This document shows, piece by piece, positions 40,677-48,412 of a DNA stretch of 64,000 bases. The DNA comes from Anaerolineae bacterium (GTDB lineage: Bacteria > Chloroflexota > Anaerolineae > Promineifilales > Promineifilaceae). Position 1 is the first letter of the stretch. Every line of letters begins with the position of its first letter. The DNA lies in contig JAHDWK010000034.1 of NCBI GenBank assembly GCA_023382655.1, positions 1 to 64,000 on the forward strand, written 5' to 3'. The notes below the pieces were generated by a model. That model was not told where the DNA came from and searched no databases. It worked only from the letters and a program-made list of their open reading frames with translations. Both the position numbers and the translations under genes were made by a program.

Positions 40677-41356
40677 ATAAACGATTCGTCTACGACGGGC
40701 ACAATGGGGGTTACGGCCGTGTTTGCCCGCACCTGATTGGCCCAGCCCACAACATTCACGGTTATCGGCGGCCATGTGTTGTAATGGCCGGGAATGACAA
40801 TTTTAGGATTGAGATATTCTAACGCCAGCAAAGAATCTTCCGGTCCCATTGTGAAGTTGTCGCCGATGGGCAGGATGGCTGCATCCAACCCCACCACACC
40901 AATCAAACCCATATCAGAAAACAGGGCTGTGTCGCCGGAGATGTAAATGTTACGGTCGTCTACATTCAGCAAAAACCCACCGGGATCGCCACCATAGCTG
41001 CCATCGGGTAGACCAGAACTGTGCAGCGCTGGTGTCATCTTCACGCGGCCAAAGGGGAAGTTGTAACCACCGCCCGTGTTCATGGCATGGCAGTTTTCGT
41101 GCCCCTGTTTCATAATCCAGTTGGCAATCTCAAAATTGCAGATGACTTGAGCGCCAGTGCGTTTGGCCAGCGCCACTGTATCGGCGATATGGTCAGCGTG
41201 CCCATGTGTTTGCAGAATGTAATGGGCAGAAACGTCGGTTACGGCCGTTTTCGCCGCCGGATTGTTACCCGCAAAAAACGGGTCTACCACAATCCGGGTA
41301 CCGTTCACGTTTAACGAAAAAGTGGCATGTCCGTGCCAGGTAATGGAAATGGTCAT
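40670..41356 (-). CDS. UPF0173-family metal-dependent hydrolase (metallo-beta-lactamase fold)
   Basis: 228 residues, the usual length. It has ITWHGHATFSL at the N-terminus, the metal motif THGHADHIADTVALAK, SGDTALFSDM and a final VIPGHYNTWP. The reaction of this conserved family is not established. AAAGGAGG six bases before the ATG gives a strong ribosome-binding site. It is convergent with the M28 peptidase gene. Confidence 0.93.
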   Translation of the reverse strand: MTISITWHGHATFSLNVNGTRIVVDPFFAGNNPAAKTAVTDVSAHYILQTHGHADHIADTVALAKRTGAQVICNFEIANWIMKQGHENCHAMNTGGGYNFPFGRVKMTPALHSSGLPDGSYGGDPGGFLLNVDDRNIYISGDTALFSDMGLIGVVGLDAAILPIGDNFTMGPEDSLLALEYLNPKIVIPGHYNTWPPITVNVVGWANQVRANTAVTPIVPVVDESFIV

Positions 41357-41370
41357 GGGAAACCTCCTTT

Positions 41371-41403
41371 GGAATTAGGAATTATGAAGGATGAATTATG
41401 AAG
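41371..41403. repeat. Themed repeat (GAATTAG / GAATTATGAAG units)
   Basis: GGAATTAGGAATTATGAAGG followed by ATGAATTATGAAG, the same theme as 34606-34635. It lies in the leader of the UPF0173 gene. Confidence 0.65.
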
Positions 41404-41539
41404 TGTGGGTTGTCGCCTTCATTTGGAAATGTTGTAAGGCAAGTATAAGGAGTGAATAAGGGGGCGTCAAACGAGGGAGCAAAACAAAACGGCCGTCTCG
41501 CGGAGACGGCCGTTCTACCATAAGCCAGAGAAACAGTTA

Positions 41540-42337
41540 TTAACGCAAACCTAAACTGGTAGCAGCGCGGGCACAGCCACCGGCCCCGCCGGCTGCTAGC
41601 CATTCATTCAACCGAGTGCTTTCAGCACGACCGGCGACAGCATCTTCATAAATACCGGTAGCCCAGTAATAGTAACGTTGCGTTTCGGCCGGCCAGTTAT
41701 CATACGCCTTCACCGCATTACCCGGCCCACCGTTATATCCGGCAAAAGCCAGCCCCGATTCGCCAAACTGCTTCAGCAACGTGGCCATAAAAGACATACC
41801 CCGGAACGCATTGGTATTCGGGTCAAACGCATTTTCACCTGGCTGAAAATGAAAAGGCATTACCTGGAACAGCCCCTGTGCCCCGGCAATGGACAACGCG
41901 GCCGGGTCGCCACAGGACTCAATTTGCATCACAGTAGCCACCATGTTAGGGTCCAGCCCGTGTTCGGCAGCCCACGCCATGATTTGCGGCGTCCAATGCT
42001 GCACTTCTCGCGTAAAAAGAGGGGCGATGCCACCACCGGTAAAAGTGGTGACATTTGCGCCATTGGCGGCGGTGTTGGCTCCTCCGCCGGTTACGCCTTT
42101 GCCCTGTATACGGGGCGCAGCCAGCCCAATAAACAACAAAGTGCCCGTTACCACAAAAGCGAGGATGACCATCATGCGTTGTTGAATCGGATGCATACCG
42201 TAACCAGTATACTCTGCCGTCCACAATCCTTCATCCTCTGGCCAATAATCGAGGGTTTCGTCATAGACCGGCATAACCGGAGGCGCTCTGCGCACGACAG
42301 GTTGTCTTTGGGGCAAACGTTGGTCATAAACAGTCAT
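41540..42337 (-). CDS. Membrane-anchored lytic transglycosylase (SLT domain)
   Basis: 265 residues. A Pro-rich cytoplasmic N-terminus, one membrane segment (RMMVILAFVVTGTLLFIGLAA), a linker and an SLT domain with the catalytic Glu in VMQIESCGDPAALS follow. GAQGLFQVMPFHF and LAFAGYNGGPG are further SLT motifs. It cuts peptidoglycan glycan strands outside the membrane. GAGGT precedes the ATG. A hairpin separates it from the membrane-protein gene upstream. Such enzymes may serve wall growth or a secretion/conjugation system; no conjugation genes are visible here. Confidence 0.9.
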   Translation of the reverse strand: MTVYDQRLPQRQPVVRRAPPVMPVYDETLDYWPEDEGLWTAEYTGYGMHPIQQRMMVILAFVVTGTLLFIGLAAPRIQGKGVTGGGANTAANGANVTTFTGGGIAPLFTREVQHWTPQIMAWAAEHGLDPNMVATVMQIESCGDPAALSIAGAQGLFQVMPFHFQPGENAFDPNTNAFRGMSFMATLLKQFGESGLAFAGYNGGPGNAVKAYDNWPAETQRYYYWATGIYEDAVAGRAESTRLNEWLAAGGAGGCARAATSLGLR

Positions 42338-42358
42338 AGCTACCTCAAAAAAGAAATA

Positions 42359-42388
42359 ATTGGTTCAATCTCAGAAGATTGAACCAAT
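42359..42388. terminator. 13-bp perfect hairpin downstream of the 42395 gene
   Basis: ATTGGTTCAATCT pairs with AGATTGAACCAAT across a four-base loop, just past the stop of the minus-strand gene. The T-rich stretch expected after it is short (AATTATTTC on the minus strand). Confidence 0.6.
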
Positions 42389-42394
42389 CTGCAT

Positions 42395-43255
42395 TTAGTG
42401 CCGATTACGTGGCCGGGCCTGTACACCCGTAATGGGAGGGCGACGGGTTACTTCCGGTCGCGGCGGGCGCTGCCGCACCCGTGATGTCGGCGAGATGTAT
42501 GGCGTATTAGGCGCCGGTGGTGTGGGTTGGGATGGTTTCGCCATGATGGGTTCATACTGTAATTCTTCCGTAAAGCTGGCCTGGGGCGCCGGTGCAACCG
42601 GCTTGGGGGCGGGGCGATTCACCCGGCTGCGTTGAGGCGTAGCCGGCGCACGATTGACGGTAGTTGGCTGCTGCCCTATAGCGGGACGTTTTTGGGCCGG
42701 GCGCGCATAGTTGTTTACCGGGTTGCCCATGCTGTGAATATCAAAAATGTGTTCGCCTGCCACCGAAAATGCGCCAATGAACAGGATGCGGGTGAGCCAG
42801 ACCAACACGGCAACAAAGATTGGCACATACAGCAGTAATTGTTCGCGGCTCAGCACCTCATTGCCGAAGTTGTGATTCAGCAAGGCCAGGGAGACGGCCC
42901 ACCAGGTGAGGATGGCGTTCATGGTGGCCCCTAACAGCCACGCCCCGGTGAGATACCAGACTTCCTTTGGTTCCTCCACGCCCCGCTCGGGGGTGAAAAT
43001 GCGGACTAATCCGGCAAAATCAATCGAGCAAAAGGCCAGCGCCAGGATAGTAGCCCACTGAATTCCCAGAAACTGAATCTCACCTAACATGCTGCGCAGT
43101 GCGTATTGGCTGGTGTCAAAATTGAATATCTCAAAGGCGATGAGCGCCACCAACAAAACCATGCCCACCATAAACTTTTTGGGCACAGTGGCCCCCAACT
43201 GAGAGAGCCGATTACCTACAGCACTTCTAGACTGAACATATTGACTGTTTCTCAT
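42395..43255 (-). CDS. Hypothetical four-helix membrane protein with Pro-rich tail
   Basis: 286 residues. Four membrane segments (FMVGMVLLVALIAFEIF, WATILALAFCSIDFAGLV, YLTGAWLLGATMNAILTWW, LLLYVPIFVAVLVWLTRILFIG) occupy residues 25-170. A disordered tail rich in Pro, Arg and Gln follows (residues 180-286). No family is recognised. GAGG precedes the ATG. Its start overlaps the stop of a tiny upstream frame. With the lytic transglycosylase downstream it might be part of a cell-wall or secretion function; this is inference from position. Confidence 0.65.
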   Translation of the reverse strand: MRNSQYVQSRSAVGNRLSQLGATVPKKFMVGMVLLVALIAFEIFNFDTSQYALRSMLGEIQFLGIQWATILALAFCSIDFAGLVRIFTPERGVEEPKEVWYLTGAWLLGATMNAILTWWAVSLALLNHNFGNEVLSREQLLLYVPIFVAVLVWLTRILFIGAFSVAGEHIFDIHSMGNPVNNYARPAQKRPAIGQQPTTVNRAPATPQRSRVNRPAPKPVAPAPQASFTEELQYEPIMAKPSQPTPPAPNTPYISPTSRVRQRPPRPEVTRRPPITGVQARPRNRH

Positions 43256-43356
43256 GGCTTATCCTCTTTTCCACTATTGCCCCTCTGCAAGAGGCCCCTC
43301 TGCAAGAGGCTACTATTACCACCTTGATATTGAGTTTGTCTTTGCTGGTCACTCAT
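43252..43356 (-). CDS. Possible 34-residue leader peptide
   Basis: A short frame from MSDQQRQTQYQGGNSSLLQRG whose stop TGA overlaps the ATG of the membrane-protein gene (ATGA). The sequence contains two LLQRG repeats, coded by two tandem CCTCTGCAAGAGGC units. The overlap argues for translation, but there is no good Shine-Dalgarno, and the repeated composition argues against. Uncertain. Confidence 0.3.
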   Translation of the reverse strand: MSDQQRQTQYQGGNSSLLQRGLLQRGNSGKEDKP

Positions 43357-43540
43357 CAGGGGTGGTATGCCAAGTAGTGACCAGTTGTATGCAGGGGAGG
43401 GACAGCCGGGGGCGCATCCGGCTGCTCCCTCAAGAAAAGTGTGCGGAACATCTGTTCTAGTAGAAAAATAGCACACGTGTTCTATTCAGTCAAGAAGGAA
43501 TATGCCTATTTGTGGCAGTAGGTGTCACATGGAGGTAGCG

Positions 43541-43580
43541 GGTGGCAAGTGGTAGGTACTTGCCACTTGCCACTGGCAAC
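43541..43580. repeat. Themed dyad repeat (GTGGCAAGTGGTAGG / TTGCCAC)
   Basis: GGTGGCAAGTGGTAGGTA faces CTTGCCACTTGCCACTGGCA. It ends just before the -10 box of the next gene. No gene is supported in 43357-43585. Confidence 0.7.
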
Positions 43581-43585
43581 CCTGC

Positions 43586-43591
43586 TATAAT
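43586..43591 (+). promoter_or_regulatory. -10 box (TATAAT), leaderless arrangement
   Basis: A perfect TATAAT is followed by six bases (TGCCCT) and the ATG at 43598. There is no Shine-Dalgarno, so a leaderless mRNA is expected. Confidence 0.55.
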
Positions 43592-43597
43592 TGCCCT

Positions 43598-46264
43598 ATG
43601 CAGTTAATTATGACTCACGAGAACGCCGATTTTGACGCGATAGCCTCTTTGCTGGCGGCGCACAAGCTATATCCGCAGGCGATGCCACTGCTGCCACGGC
43701 GGGTTAATCGGAATGTGGATCAGTTTTTGACATTGTATTGGGATGCACTGCCGTTTGTACGGCCGTCTGACTGGCACAAACGTAAAATTGAGCGGGTACT
43801 GCTGGTGGATACCCATGCCCTCAATTCGGTACGAGGGGTGGTGAAACGGCCGTCCGTCCACGTCATTGATCACCACACCGATTATCAGCCCCATGAGCGG
43901 TGGCGTTACCAGGTGGAAGCGGTAGGGGCGACGGTGACGTTGCTGGCGGAGCAGTTGCAGAATTCTGGCCTGGCATTGGCGGTGGAGGAGGCCACACTGC
44001 TGCTGTTGGGCATTTATGAAGATACCGGGGCACTGACCTATGACACCACCACGCCCCGTGATTTGTTGGCGGCGGCCTGGCTGTTGGACCAGGGGGCGGT
44101 GCTGGCGGTGGCCCGCCGCTTTTTGAATCTGCCGCTGACGGAAAAGCAGTATGCCTTATATGACCAGTTGTTCACGGCCGTGACCTGGCATGATGTGTAT
44201 GGGCAGTCGGTGGCCATCACGGCGGCGACGGCGCCCGATGATTTTGATGAGGAAATCTCCGGCATTGCCCACCGGCTGCGCGAGGCGTTGACGCCCGCGG
44301 CGCTATTCATGCTGGTGCAGTTGCAGCGGGATGTACAGGTGGTAGCCCGCAGCGCCAGCGACAAGGTAGATGTGGGTGTGGTGGCCAAGGCGCTGGGCGG
44401 TGGCGGGCACAGCCGGGCGGCGGCAGCGCGGGTGTCCGGGAAATCGCTCACGGCCGTTACCGCCGACATTTTGTGTGTACTGCCGCAGGCGGTTAAACCA
44501 CTGGCGCAGGTGGCCGACCTCATGTCATATGGCTTGCAGACATTGCGCCCCACGGTGACGGTGGCGGAAGCGGCCGAGGTCATCCGCCGTTTTGGTTATG
44601 AAGGATACCCGGTGCTGGACCCAGACAGTAAGCAGGTGGTGGGTTTGCTGACGCGCCGCGCTGTTGATCGGGCGCTCAGTCACAATATGAGCAATTTACC
44701 CATCAGCCGCATTATGAAGAGTGGGACGGTAACGGTACGGCCGTCTGACTCCATTGACCATTTGCAAAAGGTGATGTTGAGTGAAGGGTGGGGGCAGATT
44801 CCGGTAGTGGCGGAGGGCGACCAGACGGTCGGCGACCGGACGGTTAACGGCGTCCCCATTGGCATTGTGACCCGCACCGATTTGCTCGATTACCTGTTCA
44901 AACCCGGCCCGCGTCTGGCGGAGCCAGAATTACGCCAGTTGCTCATGGAACGGTTGCCGCCGCCGTTGTGGGCGTTGGTGCGGGCGGTGGGCGAGGTAGC
45001 GGCGGATTTGGGGCTGCCCCTCTATTTTGTGGGTGGTATTGTGCGCGACTTGCTGTTGGGCCAATCACCCACCGATTTAGATATGGTAGTAGAAGGGGAC
45101 GCCATTCTGCTGGCGCGCCAACTCCAACAGAGATATGGGGGCGAGGTTCACGCACACGGCCGTTTTGGCACGGCGAAATGGACATTGGACACGGCCGTGT
45201 GGCAAGCCGTATTGACTGGTCACCCCCTCACCCCTCTACCTGCTCACCCCGGCATCCTCGCCGCCCTTACCCCATCTTCCATAGACTTTGTCACCGCCCG
45301 CACCGAATTTTACCGGGAGCCATCGGCGCTGCCGGAGGTGACGCATGGCTCCATCAAGCTGGATTTGCACCGGCGTGACTTCACTATCAACACGCTGGCG
45401 GTGCGGCTGGACGGGGCATTTCTGGGGCAGTTGCTTGATTTTTATGGTGGGCAGCGTGACCTGGCGCAGGGGATCATCCGCGTGCTGCACAGCCTGAGTT
45501 TTGTGGACGACCCCACGCGCATTTTGCGGGCGGTGCGGCTGGAACAGCGGTTGGGTTTTCACATTGAGGAACGCACGGCGGAGTTGATTGTCAATGCGCT
45601 GCCGCTGCTGGATCGCGTTTCTGGGTCACGCATTCGCCACGAGTTTGAACTCTCTTTCCGGGAAGAGAATCCAGCGCCGGTTATGAGCCGGTTGGCGGAA
45701 CTCACGGTGCTGGGGCATTTGCACCCAGATTTAACCTGGACAGATGAGGCAGCGGCGGCATTTGCCCGGTTACGGCCGTTACTGCAAGACCCTTTTTGGC
45801 GTACTACCCAGGAAGACGAAACCCCCGCTTTTCTTTATTTTGCTCTGTGGGTAACGCCATTAGCAGAACCGTTGCAGGCGGAATTGATGGAGCGGCTGCG
45901 GGTGCGCAAAATGACCCGACTGGACGTGCAGGCGGGTTCTCAGGCATGGGCGGCGTTGGCGCAACTGCCGCCGGACGCCCGCCCCAGCCAGGTGGAAAAA
46001 GCGTTACGGCCGTACCGCCCCCGTGTGCTGTTGGTGGTCCGTGCTCTGCTGACGGATGAGCGGCTGATTGCGTTGTTGGAGCGGTATGTACACGAGTGGC
46101 GGGGGGTGAAAACGGCCGTGACCGGCAACGATCTACGCGCCCTGGGCCTGAAACCCGGCCCCCGTTTTGGCGCCATTTTGGATGAACTGCTGGCGGCAAG
46201 GTTGGACGGCCGTATCGCCGACGAAGCCGGCGAACGGGCACTGCTGGCCGAACTGATCGCATGA
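43598..46264 (+). CDS. DHH-CBS-tRNA nucleotidyltransferase fusion (A-adding/CCA-adding type)
   Basis: 888 residues. Residues 1-310 are a DHH/DHHA1 phosphoesterase (MTHENADFDAIAS, VDTHALNS, VIDHHTDYQ, GGGGHSRAAAARV). Residues 310-430 hold two CBS domains (YGLQTLRPTVTVAEAAEVI..., ISRIMKSGTVTVRPSDSI...). Residues 450-888 are a class II tRNA nucleotidyltransferase with FVGGIVRDLLLGQSPTDLDMVVEG, the RRDFTINTLAV motif and FVDDPTRILRAVRLEQRLGFHIE. The same domain order is known for A-adding enzymes in several bacterial groups. The enzyme matures tRNA 3' ends; the DHH part may remove nucleotides or sense nucleotide ligands through CBS. Confidence 0.95.
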   Translation: MQLIMTHENADFDAIASLLAAHKLYPQAMPLLPRRVNRNVDQFLTLYWDALPFVRPSDWHKRKIERVLLVDTHALNSVRGVVKRPSVHVIDHHTDYQPHERWRYQVEAVGATVTLLAEQLQNSGLALAVEEATLLLLGIYEDTGALTYDTTTPRDLLAAAWLLDQGAVLAVARRFLNLPLTEKQYALYDQLFTAVTWHDVYGQSVAITAATAPDDFDEEISGIAHRLREALTPAALFMLVQLQRDVQVVARSASDKVDVGVVAKALGGGGHSRAAAARVSGKSLTAVTADILCVLPQAVKPLAQVADLMSYGLQTLRPTVTVAEAAEVIRRFGYEGYPVLDPDSKQVVGLLTRRAVDRALSHNMSNLPISRIMKSGTVTVRPSDSIDHLQKVMLSEGWGQIPVVAEGDQTVGDRTVNGVPIGIVTRTDLLDYLFKPGPRLAEPELRQLLMERLPPPLWALVRAVGEVAADLGLPLYFVGGIVRDLLLGQSPTDLDMVVEGDAILLARQLQQRYGGEVHAHGRFGTAKWTLDTAVWQAVLTGHPLTPLPAHPGILAALTPSSIDFVTARTEFYREPSALPEVTHGSIKLDLHRRDFTINTLAVRLDGAFLGQLLDFYGGQRDLAQGIIRVLHSLSFVDDPTRILRAVRLEQRLGFHIEERTAELIVNALPLLDRVSGSRIRHEFELSFREENPAPVMSRLAELTVLGHLHPDLTWTDEAAAAFARLRPLLQDPFWRTTQEDETPAFLYFALWVTPLAEPLQAELMERLRVRKMTRLDVQAGSQAWAALAQLPPDARPSQVEKALRPYRPRVLLVVRALLTDERLIALLERYVHEWRGVKTAVTGNDLRALGLKPGPRFGAILDELLAARLDGRIADEAGERALLAELIA

Positions 46265-46383
46265 TTGAATCAGACAGTATGTAATACTGCTATTCGTACT
46301 CCAGCGTGAAAGAAAGCGAGGAGAAATGCATATGGCAATGTATGGTTGCTTTGATTGAAATGCTGAAAAGCCGTCGTAAACAA

Positions 46384-47883
46384 TTATTTTCCGTAAACCA
46401 GGGTGTCTGGGAAGAAAGCATACCAGCCAAACCAGTAGGCGAGATGGCCGCCTAAGCGGGGCAGGGTTTCACCTTTGGGACCGATCAGGGCTTCTTCGGT
46501 AATTTGCCAGACACGGCCGTCCCCATCTAGCACCTCGTTCTCACCAACGCCCAAAACAAAGCTGTTTTCGCCGCGTTCATAGGCGCGCACGGCCGTTCCA
46601 TTGCTGTAGGTGACGGTATCACTGAGGCGGCTGCGCCCGGTCACTTCCACCAGATCGCTGGCAGCGATAAGGAGCACGGCCGTTTCCCCTACCACATCGT
46701 TCACTACCCGTTCCTGCATCAAGCTAGCTAACGGATAGGCTTTCGCCACATCATCCAGCCGTAGGGCATAAATTTGGGCTTTAGCCTCCAGTAAATCGCT
46801 GCGCTGCGCTACCGGAAACATGGTTTCGGGCGAAGAAAAGTAATGGGCGTAGGCGGCGCCGGGCGCGTAATCGCGGGGGAAACCCGTATTTATATCGGCC
46901 ACTTTGCTGTCTGGGTGTTGGGCCAGCCAATCGGCCCAGGTTGTCAACACCACCGGTAGAATATCCAGCCGGACATCTTCGGCGGCCAGCGTACCCAAAA
47001 CCGGTTCACCAGTAAGCTGATTCCACAGCGTACCTGTTTGCCGGTCGTACATCAGTTTGTTGCTGCGGTAGAGCAGGCCCGAGGAGCCAAAGGTATAGGT
47101 GTTGCCGTTGCTGGCACGGCCGTCATAAGCCACCGCTGCCCCACACAAAGTACAATACGCCAGGGAAACGGGTATACCGCCCACCACATCGTTTGCCATC
47201 TCATGCCAGTCCATAATCCGCAGCGGGTAGGCGCGGGCGTCGCCGTTGAAGGACAGACCAAAGACGGTGTCTTCCGGTTGCAGGTAGGTGGCTTCAGCGG
47301 GGGTGAGCATGGTCGGATTGTCCAATGCCGGAATGCCATCTACGCGCACACCACCCCACTGGATTTCTTCCACGCGCAGGCGCGCCGGAAACGCTTCCTG
47401 GAAAAAGTCCACAAAACGAGGATCGACCGTGGAGAACAAGACCCCTTTCCATTCGGTAAAGCCGGGTGGTGGAACCAATTCCGTGTTGCCATACCATTCC
47501 ATCCAGGCGATGACATCTTCGCCAAACGATTGGTCAGTGAGCGCCCCCAGGTCGGCGGCATATTCGGCGGTGGTACGATTAGTGGGCAGGCCAATCCGGC
47601 GGAAATAAAGGAGTTCGATAAAAACAGCCACAAACCGCTGGTCATTGGCTGCCAGGATGGCCTGGCTGGTGGCCTGCGCTTCTTCCTGGCTGCCCAGCAG
47701 GTAGGTGTTCAGATATTCGGCCACCAGGTCATCACTAAGGGGAGGCACGGCCGTAACCGGCGTCAGTGTTAGTTGGAGTGAAGGCGTGTGGGTTGGGGGT
47801 ACGGCCGTGGCTGCTAAAGTTGGTGGATTCTGACACGCCGTCAACAAAATAATGCAGATCAACATCCCGAAAATTTTCCTCAT
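46384..47883 (-). CDS. DUF3179-domain lipoprotein
   Basis: 499 residues. Lipobox ICIILLTACQ is followed by a Thr/Pro-rich linker. The rest contains the DUF3179 signature: PLRIMDWHEMANDVVGGIPVSLAYCTLCGAAVAYD with a CxxC, then RQTGTLWNQLTGEPV and VVLTTWADWLAQHP, and DVAKAYPLASLMQERVVNDVVG. The function of DUF3179 is unknown; the Cys pair suggests metal or thiol chemistry at the surface. A GTG at 47884-47886 just before the ATG is an alternative start; AAAGGAAG lies upstream. TATACT about 30 bases upstream may be its -10 box. Confidence 0.88.
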   Translation of the reverse strand: MRKIFGMLICIILLTACQNPPTLAATAVPPTHTPSLQLTLTPVTAVPPLSDDLVAEYLNTYLLGSQEEAQATSQAILAANDQRFVAVFIELLYFRRIGLPTNRTTAEYAADLGALTDQSFGEDVIAWMEWYGNTELVPPPGFTEWKGVLFSTVDPRFVDFFQEAFPARLRVEEIQWGGVRVDGIPALDNPTMLTPAEATYLQPEDTVFGLSFNGDARAYPLRIMDWHEMANDVVGGIPVSLAYCTLCGAAVAYDGRASNGNTYTFGSSGLLYRSNKLMYDRQTGTLWNQLTGEPVLGTLAAEDVRLDILPVVLTTWADWLAQHPDSKVADINTGFPRDYAPGAAYAHYFSSPETMFPVAQRSDLLEAKAQIYALRLDDVAKAYPLASLMQERVVNDVVGETAVLLIAASDLVEVTGRSRLSDTVTYSNGTAVRAYERGENSFVLGVGENEVLDGDGRVWQITEEALIGPKGETLPRLGGHLAYWFGWYAFFPDTLVYGK

Positions 47884-48412
47884 CACTCGCTTCCTTTACT
47901 CGTTTACCGTGCAGTATAACAAGTGGCAGGTCGCTTTTTTCCGTTGAGAGAAAGCTGTAAGGAATCCACAATGTAGCTGTAAGAGATGGGAATTCGCAGC
48001 CCGCCGCCCCATTCCGCGACCGGGCAATACATCACGCCCTGTGCAACTGCATCGAACCCATTTTTGAGGGCAGTTCATTTCCGGCGACGGCTGAAAGAGC
48101 GATTGGTAGCTTACCGGGGCGGCGGCTGTACAGCGACTGAGGTGGGGATCTCTGTTTGCGGTTGGCTCAACCACGCCTGTTTTGGGGATACCTGGGGATT
48201 GCGCTACGCCGTCTTGCGTCACGTTGTTTTATAATGGGCCGGCAGGCCAAAGGGAACACGGATGCGGCGAATTTCTTGGGGGTTTCTGTTGGTTGTGCCC
48301 CATTTACCTGGGAATGGAATTCCCAGGCTGAGATAAAAAGTACGCTCAAGCGCACTACAGGCACTGTCGGTTGCCTCTTACCGATTACCGATTACGGCTC
48401 ACGGGTCACGCC
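47884..48412. other. Gene-free stretch between two minus-strand genes
   Basis: About 530 bases without a supported gene. A small hairpin (CCTGGGAA/TTCCCAGG, 48307-48327) is followed at 48376-48418 by themed units TTACCGATTACCGATTACGG and CACGGGTCACGCCTCACG, ending at the stop of the next minus-strand gene. Short frames on both strands are rich in Cys and Arg and lack ribosome-binding sites. Confidence 0.6.

Noticed and set aside
41540..43356. Remnant of a conjugative element (lytic transglycosylase plus membrane protein)
   Set aside because: No relaxase, VirB4/VirD4-like ATPase, integrase or att site is seen; position alone is not enough.
47896..48234. Short Cys/Arg-rich open frames on both strands
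   Set aside because: Low-complexity, no ribosome-binding site, mutually antisense, no family resemblance.
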